A DNA stretch of 10,909 nucleotides from Flemingiibacterium sp045636265 (lineage in GTDB: Bacteria; Bacillota; Clostridia; Oscillospirales; CAG-272), in contig JAZTXD010000087.1 of NCBI GenBank assembly GCA_045636265.1, forward strand, positions 1 through 10,909, in the 5' to 3' direction. The position numbers and the translations under genes were made by a program. Below the pieces are notes generated by a model. That model did not search any database, had not been told where the DNA came from, and was given only the letters and a program-made list of their open reading frames with translations. Shown here piece after piece: positions 1-5,085 of the stretch (positions are counted from its first letter, which is position 1; each line of letters opens with the position of its first letter).

Positions 1-576
1 TATCAGCTTTTCGAGGAAACCGTACGCCGCGACATAGCGTTCGGTCCCACAAACATGGGCCTTGATGCCCCCCAGGTCGAAAAGCGTGTGGCTGAAGCTG
101 CAAGGTTCTGCGGAATAGATGAGGAGCTGCTTGAAAAATCCACGTTTGATCTTTCGGGCGGTCAGAAGCGCAGAGTTGCTATCGCGGGAGTTATGGCAAT
201 GGAGCCGGAGGTTCTTATACTCGACGAGCCGGCGGCCGGACTCGATCCGAAGGGACGCGAGGAGATACTCGGCGGAATTAGAGAATATCAGAGAAAACGC
301 GGTAACACTGTGATTATCGTGTCGCACTCAATGGAAGATATGGCAAGATATTCCGATGAAATCGTTGTTATGAATAAGGCAAAAATATATATGCAGGGAA
401 GCACTGCCGAGGTTTTCGCCCATGCGGAAGAGCTTCGCGATGTGGGGCTCAGTGTTCCGCAGATAACCGAGCTCTGCAACAGTCTTCGCGCACGCGGACT
501 TGACATTCCGTATGGCATATATACCGTTGCCGATGCAAAAGCGGAGATTGTACGCGCTTTGGGAGGGAAGAGATGA
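1..576 (+). CDS. ecfA2: ECF transporter ATPase subunit EcfA2 (5' end missing)
   Basis: This is the C-terminal 191 residues of a cytoplasmic ABC ATPase, open at the left edge of the window. In frame 1 the Q-loop glutamine is residue 2 of the fragment (YQLFEETV). It is followed by the signature LSGGQ (residues 51-55), Walker B VLILDEP (71-77), the D-loop AGLDP and the switch histidine in VSH (109). Walker A lies upstream, outside the window. In the family, EcfA1 and EcfA2 pair and drive vitamin or metal uptake through EcfT and exchangeable S components. The assignment to EcfA2 rather than EcfA1 rests on position immediately before ecfT, the usual order being ecfA1-ecfA2-ecfT-truA. The stop codon overlaps the ecfT start in an ATGA, so translation is probably coupled. 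The C-terminal extension after the ATPase core is typical of EcfA subunits. Confidence 0.93.
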   Translation, partial: YQLFEETVRRDIAFGPTNMGLDAPQVEKRVAEAARFCGIDEELLEKSTFDLSGGQKRRVAIAGVMAMEPEVLILDEPAAGLDPKGREEILGGIREYQRKRGNTVIIVSHSMEDMARYSDEIVVMNKAKIYMQGSTAEVFAHAEELRDVGLSVPQITELCNSLRARGLDIPYGIYTVADAKAEIVRALGGKR

Positions 577-1394
577 TCAAGGATATTACACTCGGTCAGT
601 TTTTCCCCGGGGACACCATAATTCATAGACTCGATCCCCGAATGAAGATACTGCTTGCTATTGCGTATATCGTTGCGGTTTTCCTCGCTAAAAACCTGTA
701 TTCGTTCATAGCGGTTACGGCGAGTGCGGTAATTCTCGTGTTCATATCGGGAATATCGTGGAAAACCATTTTAAAGAGCATGAAGCCGCTCATTTTCATA
801 CTTGTATTTACCACATTCTTCAACCTTTTCTGGACAACGGGCGATGTGCTTTTAGTGTCATTCTGGAAGATAAATATTTATCTTGAGGGCGTTGTGTTTT
901 CTGTTATGATGATACTGCGAATCAGCTCTCTGCTTGTCGGTACCACCGTTCTTTTGACGTATACCACATCGCCGATAATGCTCACGGATGCTCTTGAACA
1001 GCTCCTGTCGCCGCTTCGCAAGATCAAGCTGCCGGTTCATGAGTTTTCGATGATGATGACAATTGCACTCCGTTTCATCCCGACACTCGTTGAGGAAACG
1101 GATAAGATAATGTCAGCTCAAAAGGCGCGCGGTGCCGATTTTGAGTCCGGAAGTCTTATGAAGAGAGCCAAGGCTCTTGTACCGATTCTGATACCGCTGT
1201 TTATATCGGCGTTCAGACGTGCTGACGATCTTGCTACGGCTATGGAATGCCGCTGTTACCGCGGCGGTGACGGCAGAACACGTATGACCAAGCTTAAATT
1301 CCGCTTCAGGGACTTCGCGGCGGTACTTGTTATGGCTTTATTTATCGCCGTTATTGTCGGCGGAAATATGCTGCCAACTTCGATTGCCTTATGA
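573..1394 (+). CDS. ecfT: ECF transporter transmembrane coupling protein EcfT
   Basis: A 273-residue membrane protein, the usual EcfT length. Several hydrophobic segments lie in the N-terminal half, starting near residue 28, with one at the C terminus. Between them is the cytoplasmic coupling region. The first coupling motif, AQKARG, is at residues 182-187. The second appears as AMECRCYRGG, a variant of the common A-R-G type motif. EcfT couples ATP hydrolysis by EcfA1/EcfA2 to movement of a substrate-binding S component, so this is general machinery rather than a substrate-specific part. The start overlaps the ecfA2 stop (ATGA at 573) and the end overlaps the truA start, placing it in a tightly coupled operon. 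No S-component gene is present here, consistent with a group II ECF system with S genes elsewhere (inference). Confidence 0.93.
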   Translation: MIKDITLGQFFPGDTIIHRLDPRMKILLAIAYIVAVFLAKNLYSFIAVTASAVILVFISGISWKTILKSMKPLIFILVFTTFFNLFWTTGDVLLVSFWKINIYLEGVVFSVMMILRISSLLVGTTVLLTYTTSPIMLTDALEQLLSPLRKIKLPVHEFSMMMTIALRFIPTLVEETDKIMSAQKARGADFESGSLMKRAKALVPILIPLFISAFRRADDLATAMECRCYRGGDGRTRMTKLKFRFRDFAAVLVMALFIAVIVGGNMLPTSIAL

Positions 1395-2140
1395 TGAAGA
1401 TTTCACTTGAAATTTCGTATGTAGGCACGGGATTTGCCGGATATCAGGTGCAGCCCGGTAAGCTCACAGTCCAGTCAGCGCTGCAGGATGCCATTGAAAA
1501 GGTGTATGGCGAGCGTTATGCCGTAAAGGGATGTTCAAGGACTGATGCCGGTGTTCATGCGCTTCAGTATTTTGCAACGTTCGACACGGATAAAATCATA
1601 CCGTGTGACAGGATACCGTTTGCACTCAACAGCGCGCTTGATAAGCGAATCTCCGTTCACAGTGCACGTCAGGTGGACGGGGATTTCCATGTGCGCCACG
1701 ATGTTTTGTATAAGGAATACGAGTACCGCGTGCATCTTGGCGCGATACACGATCCGTTCCTTGAAGGACGGGCATGGCACTATCCAAAGCCGCTTTTGCC
1801 GGATGCGCCGGAGCGTATGCAAGCTGCTGCAACGGCTTTTCTTGGCAAGCATGATTTCTCGGGATTTATGTCCGCCGGAAGCGATGTTGCCGACACTGTG
1901 AGAAACGTGAAGCATCTGCACGTTTCACTTGACAAAAACATGCTCACAGTTCGTATTGCCGCAGACGGTTTTCTTTACAATATGGTGCGTATAATAGTGG
2001 GTACGCTTATTGAGGTTGGTACCGGGCGAATCAATGCGAGCGATATGGCGGATATTATAGCATCGTGTGACCGTTCGCGCGCAGGCATGACTGCGCCGCC
2101 GGAGGGACTTTATTTGAGGGAAGTTGTGTTTAAGGGATAA
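1391..2140 (+). CDS. truA: tRNA pseudouridine(38-40) synthase TruA
   Basis: A 249-residue TruA that isomerises uridines 38-40 in tRNA anticodon arms. The catalytic aspartate is D52 in CSRTDAGVHA. Other family landmarks are GFQ-like GYQVQP near residue 17, FHVR at 99-102, the KEYEYR tyrosine strand at 108-113 and the C-terminal NMVRIIVGTLIEVG block. Length is normal. Two adjacent ATG codons (1391 and 1394) could both serve as start; the first overlaps the ecfT stop. It is the last gene of the ecf-truA unit. In many Bacillota rplM and rpsI follow truA; here the next 2.4 kb is accessory DNA leading to spoVT, so synteny is broken exactly after this stop. I see no convincing terminator directly downstream. 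Confidence 0.96.
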   Translation: MMKISLEISYVGTGFAGYQVQPGKLTVQSALQDAIEKVYGERYAVKGCSRTDAGVHALQYFATFDTDKIIPCDRIPFALNSALDKRISVHSARQVDGDFHVRHDVLYKEYEYRVHLGAIHDPFLEGRAWHYPKPLLPDAPERMQAAATAFLGKHDFSGFMSAGSDVADTVRNVKHLHVSLDKNMLTVRIAADGFLYNMVRIIVGTLIEVGTGRINASDMADIIASCDRSRAGMTAPPEGLYLREVVFKG

Positions 2141-2145
2141 TTTTT

Positions 2146-2208
2146 CATTGGCACCTTTCTGCAGGTTTTGTGCGGCGATACATAGTATATCAAAAGGATA
2201 AAAGAGCA
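2146..2208 (+). repeat. Solitary copy of the 'tail' repeat after truA (copy 0)
   Basis: This stretch, five bases past the truA stop, aligns with the segment that follows the truncated spoVT head at 3961-4027. About 31 of the first 40 bases agree, including a perfect 12-base GGCGATACATAG, and the similarity fades through an A-rich stretch ending in GAGCA. Its reading frame gives FCAAIHS, against FCLAIHS in copy 2 and FGAAIMA in copy 1. Unlike the other two copies it has no spoVT-like sequence on its left: truA coding sequence ends only 5 bases before. It therefore looks like the left end of the first cargo unit, or the remnant of a larger duplication whose head was lost. Confidence 0.65.
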
Positions 2209-2239
2209 GTGAAAATTATTTCGCTTTTTTGTAAATTAG

Positions 2240-2268
2240 TTGATTAATAAAAAAGGGTATGTTATAAT
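2240..2268 (+). promoter_or_regulatory. Sigma-A promoter for the 158-residue hypothetical gene
   Basis: The -35 box TTGATT (2240-2245), a 17-base spacer and a consensus -10 TATAAT (2263-2268) preceded by an extended -10 TG (2260-2261). Predicted transcription would start near 2275, about 45 bases before the ATG at 2321. This gives the accessory gene its own vegetative promoter, separate from truA. Confidence 0.8.
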
Positions 2269-2320
2269 AGAAACGCAGCGTAGTGGTCGTAAAAGAACAA
2301 TTTGAAAAAGAGGTGCTAAA

Positions 2321-2797
2321 ATGACAACAAGAATATCTAAAACTCTGAAAGCGTGGAAGGAACAGGTTGAACTTAAAAACGCATACACGTTTGGTTACGA
2401 GGAACTTTCATTGACTGAATTTTCTGATTTATTTAAAAACACATTTGAAATTGTTAAGACTGCAAGAAACGATTTCATATGCAAGAACATCGTGCCCGAA
2501 AACAAATATGTAGCTTTGGAATATTTGGAATTATTAACTACATTGTCGGAATATGCGGCTGACTGTTTCGTGGGCGACGAAAGCGAAAATAAGGCCTTTT
2601 ACGCAACATGTTTGATAGCACAAAAACTTATATTTTATGCTACCAATGATTTCAATTACGGAATAACAGAAGATGGAAAGATCACCTTTTTTGGATATGA
2701 CTACACAATAAGCTCCGATGATGAAGAGTTTGTGTTCGACATATACGAAGGCAAATTTGATGAGATTATTGAGTTTGCATCTCGGCTGGGAATTTAA
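2321..2797 (+). CDS. Hypothetical protein, 158 residues, accessory cargo gene 1
   Basis: I do not recognise this protein. It starts at ATG 2321 with a good ribosome binding site (AGAGGTG, 2309-2315) and follows its own sigma-A promoter. There is no signal peptide or membrane segment, so it should be cytoplasmic. The composition is acidic and aromatic-rich. The first half (to about residue 105) looks largely helical; the second half has short strands around KITFFGYDYTI and an acidic segment SSDDEEFVFDIYEG before a C-terminal helix. It is visibly more AT-rich than truA or spoVT, suggesting a different origin. Size, composition and position in a row of unrelated small genes resemble orphan immunity or other accessory proteins, but no motif supports any function. 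Confidence 0.8.
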   Translation: MTTRISKTLKAWKEQVELKNAYTFGYEELSLTEFSDLFKNTFEIVKTARNDFICKNIVPENKYVALEYLELLTTLSEYAADCFVGDESENKAFYATCLIAQKLIFYATNDFNYGITEDGKITFFGYDYTISSDDEEFVFDIYEGKFDEIIEFASRLGI

Positions 2798-2808
2798 ATA
2801 ATTTGATA

Positions 2809-3030
2809 CAAGTATAAATCTCCTCATTTTACAGATACTATTATCGTATCACTTGTAAATCAAAGGAGATTATATATATGAAAGCCACAGGAATTGTAAG
2901 ACGCATCGACGATCTCGGTCGTGTCGTTATACCCAAGGAGATTCGCCGCACCATGCGTATTAGCGAGGGCGACACGTCTTGTATAACGTTGACACCGCTC
3001 GACAGCTTTGGCGCGGCGATTATGGCAATT
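2809..3030 (+). repeat. spoVT-derived module, copy 1 (head plus tail)
   Basis: Bases 2809-2972 duplicate the promoter, leader and first 32 codons of the spoVT gene at 4465-4632. In the coding part only about five of 96 bases differ, four of them synonymous and one changing Arg29 to Ser. After the GGCGAC at codon 32 the sequence leaves spoVT and continues as a tail (to about 3030) that is also found, about 75% identical over 36 bases, after the second head at 3961 and alone after truA. The head-to-tail join is shared by copies 1 and 2, so they descend from one truncated module rather than two independent truncations. Confidence 0.85.
2812..2840 (+). promoter_or_regulatory. Sigma-G/F-type forespore promoter of module copy 1
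   Basis: GTATA (2812-2816), a 17-base spacer and GATACTA (2834-2840). This fits the forespore sigma-G pattern (-35 G-H-A-T-R, -10 C-A-T-N-H-T-A) except for G in place of C at the first -10 position. The same elements with the same spacing precede spoVT, which in Bacillus subtilis is transcribed by sigma-G. It would drive the 59-residue AbrB-domain ORF at 2878. Confidence 0.55.
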
Positions 3031-3057
3031 TCAAGGTGTCCAAACACGCATACATAA
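2878..3057 (+). CDS. 59-residue truncated SpoVT: lone AbrB DNA-binding domain with a foreign tail
   Basis: An intact small ORF, ATG 2878 to TAA 3055-3057, with the spoVT ribosome binding site AAAGGAGATT (2862-2871) at good spacing. Residues 1-32 match SpoVT except R29S and contain the whole swapped-hairpin AbrB DNA-binding core (GIVRRIDDLGRVVIPKEIRR). The remaining 27 residues (from TSCITLTPLDSFG) have no counterpart in SpoVT, and the GAF-like sensor domain is missing. AbrB-family proteins bind DNA as dimers through this N-terminal domain, so the product could in principle bind SpoVT sites or form mixed oligomers. That is inference: it could equally be an untranslated relic. The excess of synonymous changes hints at selection or recent gene conversion. 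A bidirectional terminator follows at once. Confidence 0.55.
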   Translation: MKATGIVRRIDDLGRVVIPKEIRRTMRISEGDTSCITLTPLDSFGAAIMAISRCPNTHT

Positions 3058-3059
3058 AG

Positions 3060-3083
3060 AAAAGGCACCGAGGGGTACCTTTT
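3060..3083. terminator. Bidirectional terminator between the truncated spoVT and the LRR gene
   Basis: The stem AAAAGG-C-ACC / GGT-A-CCTTTT (one internal mismatch) has a four-base loop GAGG. On the plus strand it ends in a short T run. On the minus strand it is followed by a better run, TTTTTCTTT, just after the reverse-strand LRR gene stop. It can therefore serve both converging transcripts. Confidence 0.7.
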
Positions 3084-3094
3084 TGAATTGTATT

Positions 3095-3787
3095 TTAATC
3101 TATTGCCTCGAAAGGAATCTCGTTTTCCTCTGCGTACTTTTCTGCGTATGAACCTTCGTGGGCTTGAATGGTGAGTTTTTTGCAACCTTCGAACGCTTCG
3201 ATGCCAATGCTCGTGACACTGTCATGAATGGTAATGCTTGCAAGGCGTTTACAACCGCAGAATGCCCATGCACCAATATTCATAACGCTTTCAGGAATGG
3301 CAATGCTTGTAAGGCTTGTGCAATCGTAAAATGCATTATCGCCGATAGTTGTTATACCACCGGGAAGGGTAATGCTTGCGAGGTCTGAACAATCATTGAA
3401 TGCATAGTCACCAATGCTCATTACACTGTCGGGGATGATTATGCTTTTGAGGTCTGAGCAGCCATTGAACGCATCGTCGCCAATACTCGTTACACCGCCG
3501 GAGATTATTACGCTTGCAAGACTGGCGCAAAGGTAGAATGCACTATTGCCAATGTGCGTTACGCTTTCGGGGATGGTTATACTCATCAGATTATTGCAAC
3601 CATCGAACGCATTATCATTAATGCTCGTTACGCTGTTGGGAATGGTTATACTTGTTATGTCACGACAGCAGTAGAACGCCATATTGCCAATGCTTGTGAC
3701 GTTGTCGGGAATTACCACATCGCCGCCTTCACCGGTGTATCTTTTTAAAATGCCGTCTTCAATTATGAAATCATTGATACTGTTCAT
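3095..3787 (-). CDS. BspA-like leucine-rich repeat protein (LRR_5 / TpLRR type), cytoplasmic
   Basis: A 230-residue protein made almost wholly of eight consecutive 23-residue repeats (about residues 21-203). The pattern is I-x-I-P-x-S-V-T-S-I-G-x-x-A-F-x-x-C-x-x-L-x-S, matching the Treponema/BspA type LRR common in gut Clostridia. A short N-terminal cap (DFIIEDGILKRY) and a C-terminal cap (GSYAEKYAEENEIPFEAID) close the solenoid. There is no signal peptide, anchor or dockerin, unlike the large surface BspA proteins, so this one should be intracellular; LRR solenoids usually bind other proteins. I chose the ATG at 3787 because GGAAGG sits eight bases upstream. A GTG nine bases earlier in frame overlaps that ribosome binding site. 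It is the only reverse-strand gene in the window and lies between spoVT-derived modules. Confidence 0.88.
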   Translation of the reverse strand: MNSINDFIIEDGILKRYTGEGGDVVIPDNVTSIGNMAFYCCRDITSITIPNSVTSINDNAFDGCNNLMSITIPESVTHIGNSAFYLCASLASVIISGGVTSIGDDAFNGCSDLKSIIIPDSVMSIGDYAFNDCSDLASITLPGGITTIGDNAFYDCTSLTSIAIPESVMNIGAWAFCGCKRLASITIHDSVTSIGIEAFEGCKKLTIQAHEGSYAEKYAEENEIPFEAID

Positions 3788-3825
3788 ATTTGTCACCTTC
3801 CGTTACCGAATTTTTTACTATACTC

Positions 3826-3855
3826 ATTATATCACGGATGTTTAGAAAAAGTCAA
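3826..3855 (-). promoter_or_regulatory. Sigma-A promoter of the LRR gene, overlapping module copy 2
   Basis: On the minus strand TTGACT (3850-3855), an 18-base spacer and TATAAT (3826-3831) preceded by TG at the extended -10 position. The -35 box shares bases 3853-3855 with the left edge of spoVT module copy 2. It abuts that module's plus-strand sigma-G-like -35, so two divergent promoters meet at the module border. Confidence 0.75.
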
Positions 3856-4027
3856 GTATAAATCCCCTCGATTTACAGATACCATTGGTGTATCACTTGT
3901 AAAACCAAAAGGAGATTCGCCGCACCATGCGCATCCGCGAGGGTGATCCCTCTCATATAACATTGACAGCGTTCGACAACTTTTGTTTGGCGATACATAG
4001 CGTGGCGGAAAGAATAATAAAGGAGCA
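3853..4027 (+). repeat. spoVT-derived module, copy 2 (deleted head plus tail)
   Basis: Bases 3853-3916 match the promoter and leader of spoVT. The sequence then jumps directly to TCGCCGCACCATGCG of the coding region, so about 74 bases (relative to the spoVT copy) that include the start codon and the first codons are missing. Both sides of the gap in the intact copies are AAGGAGAT, once as the ribosome binding site and once inside the coding sequence. The deletion retained a single AAGGAGAT (3909-3916). The tail from about 3945 matches copy 1 and, from 3961, copy 0 after truA. Its -10-like element is GATACCA, one base worse than GATACTA in the other two copies. Confidence 0.85.
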
Positions 4028-4082
4028 AAAGCTCAGCTGTTATATTTCTGTTATACTTGACAATTTTTTATTCGTGATATAA
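3927..4082 (+). pseudogene. Remnant of truncated spoVT ORF in module copy 2
   Basis: After the 74-base deletion the first available start is the internal ATG of the MRIREGD segment (3927), 10 bases after the surviving AAGGAGAT. It opens a 51-codon frame ending at TAA 4080-4082. The frame begins MRIREGDPSHITLTAFDNF and continues through the tail and into the promoter of the next gene. The AbrB hairpin is destroyed, so a DNA-binding product is not expected. I call it a relic rather than a gene. Confidence 0.6.
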
Positions 4083-4083
4083 T
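4057..4083 (+). promoter_or_regulatory. Sigma-A promoter of the zinc-ribbon gene
   Basis: Consensus TTGACA (4057-4062), a short 15-base spacer and consensus TATAAT (4078-4083) with TG at the extended -10 position (4075-4076), which may compensate for the short spacer. Its TTATACTTGAC and CGTGATATAATGA segments also occur in the divergent LRR promoter, so the two accessory genes have noticeably similar promoters. Confidence 0.72.
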
Positions 4084-4124
4084 GAAAATGTTGAAAGATA
4101 AATAAATTTTTGGAGGAAAAAGCA

Positions 4125-4454
4125 ATGGCCAAGAATGTGTTTGACAAAGAAAACGTCAGTAGGGTTAATAGAGATGATCTCCCCGGTTCGTATTTTCTTT
4201 TTGGGGATGATGTTAATACATATGATATAAGTAAAAACCGCGAAAAGTGATGGAGATGTCCTAAGTGCGGAGGCTCGATATCCTTTGGCACCATGGATGA
4301 AGAATTTGACGACGGTATCGACGAAAATCAATTTGTCACGGTTTATGGATGGGATTGTACTGAGTGCGGTGCACACGGTACCACTTTGGCGGTTGTGAAT
4401 CCTTTGTATATAACCATAGAACAAGACGGCGATGCAGATGAAAATGAAGATTAA
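4125..4454 (+). pseudogene. Small zinc-ribbon protein gene interrupted by an in-frame TGA
   Basis: ATG 4125 has a strong ribosome binding site (TGGAGG, 4111-4116) and a consensus promoter. The frame runs 41 codons, meets TGA at 4248-4250, then continues in the same frame for 67 more codons to TAA 4452-4454. The part after the stop carries two CxxC pairs, WRCPKCGG and DCTECGAHG, spaced like a four-cysteine zinc ribbon, and ends in an acidic tail (GDADENED). The upstream part contains LPGSYFLFGDDVNTYDI. The TGA directly precedes a TGG Trp codon, so one G-to-A change in an original TGG-TGG pair would explain it. Genome-wide recoding is unlikely because ecfA2 and ecfT end in TGA. Without read-through the product is a 41-residue peptide lacking the zinc ribbon. 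No function can be assigned. Confidence 0.7.
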
Positions 4455-4464
4455 AACATAACAT

Positions 4465-4632
4465 AAGTATAATTCTCCTCGCTTTACAGATACTATTGTC
4501 GTATCACTTGTAAAACCAAAAGGAGATATATATACTATGAAAGCAACAGGAATTGTAAGACGCATCGACGACCTCGGTCGTGTCGTTATACCCAAGGAGA
4601 TTCGCCGCACCATGCGTATCCGCGAGGGTGAC
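4465..4632 (+). repeat. spoVT head, copy 3 (parent sequence of the modules)
   Basis: This is the promoter, leader and first 32 codons of the intact spoVT gene. It is the segment that recurs at 2809-2972 (nearly intact) and 3853-3944 (deleted). It begins 10 bases after the stop of the zinc-ribbon gene. Beyond codon 32 the similarity to the other two copies ends. Confidence 0.85.
4467..4495 (+). promoter_or_regulatory. Sigma-G-type forespore promoter of spoVT
   Basis: GTATA (4467-4471), 17 bases, GATACTA (4489-4495). It resembles the forespore sigma-G class apart from the first -10 base. spoVT in Bacillus subtilis is a known sigma-G-dependent gene, which agrees. The expected start point is near 4502, leaving a leader of about 35 bases with AAAAGGAGAT at 4518-4527 and ATG at 4537. 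The elements and spacing are conserved in all three module copies. Confidence 0.6.
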
Positions 4633-5082
4633 CCGCTTGAAATTTTCACTGACCGTGAGGGCGAGGTTATCTTTAAGAAGTATTCGCCGATTGGCGAGCT
4701 TAATGCTTTCGCATCACAGTATGCGGAAACGCTTTACAGAATTGCAGGCATGGCGGTTGTCATCTGTGACCGTGACGCCGTAATCGCGTGCGCCGGACTT
4801 CCCAAAAAGGAATATCTTGAAAAGAAGATCTCAAACGAGCTTGAGGACATTGTTGAGGGACGCGGAAATTACCGCTACCTCGAAGGTTCTGCACCGGTTA
4901 AGATAACCGCTGATTCGTCTAGTGCCGCTGTATCCTGCGCAATGCCGATTATAGCTGACGGTGATCTTATCGGATGCGTTGCGTCGGTGCACATTGACGG
5001 AGCACAAGCTGTTGAGGGTGACGTGGAGAACAAGCTTATTGGCACGGCTGCTGCTTTCCTTGCAAAGCAGATCGAGGCTTAG
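4537..5082 (+). CDS. spoVT: Stage V sporulation transcription regulator SpoVT
   Basis: A 181-residue protein, close to the 178 residues of the Bacillus subtilis protein. Residues 1-50 are the AbrB-type swapped-hairpin DNA-binding domain (MKATGIVRRIDDLGRVVIP... MRIREGDPLEIF). Residues about 57-178 form the GAF-like ligand-sensing domain, from LNAFASQYAETLY through the CAMPIIADGDLIGCVAS strand to the C-terminal helix. In the family SpoVT forms a tetramer and tunes the sigma-G regulon late in forespore development, affecting coat, spore resistance and germination. The start has AAAAGGAGAT nine bases upstream and a sigma-G-like promoter. The proline-rich gene 5086-5373 follows three bases after the stop. 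The 5' end of this gene exists as two further partial copies upstream. Confidence 0.95.
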   Translation: MKATGIVRRIDDLGRVVIPKEIRRTMRIREGDPLEIFTDREGEVIFKKYSPIGELNAFASQYAETLYRIAGMAVVICDRDAVIACAGLPKKEYLEKKISNELEDIVEGRGNYRYLEGSAPVKITADSSSAAVSCAMPIIADGDLIGCVASVHIDGAQAVEGDVENKLIGTAAAFLAKQIEA

Positions 5083-5085
5083 CAT

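Noticed and set aside
3100..3720. Regular 69-base periodicity that could be taken for a CRISPR-like array
   Set aside because: The period is exactly 23 codons and encodes LRR units; the repeats are degenerate and there are no spacers.
3158..3748. Plus-strand frames within the LRR gene
   Set aside because: They are shadows of the repetitive reverse-strand LRR coding sequence.
3095..3796. Longer LRR ORF starting at GTG 3796
   Set aside because: That GTG overlaps the GGAAGGTG ribosome binding site; ATG 3787 has proper spacing.
4248..4250. Selenocysteine or general UGA recoding at the internal TGA
   Set aside because: TGA terminates ecfA2 and ecfT, and Lys-TGA-Trp before a zinc ribbon matches no selenoprotein I know; a nonsense change is simpler.
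2798..4536. Insertion sequence or integron cassette array
   Set aside because: No transposase, integrase, terminal inverted repeats or attC-like folded sites are visible; the shared borders are spoVT fragments.
4068..4649. 193-codon reverse-strand open frame over the zinc-ribbon gene and spoVT start
   Set aside because: It is antisense to recognisable coding sequence and to repeat module 3, with no ribosome binding site or domain. The similar frame at 2841-3185 arises from the same repeat.
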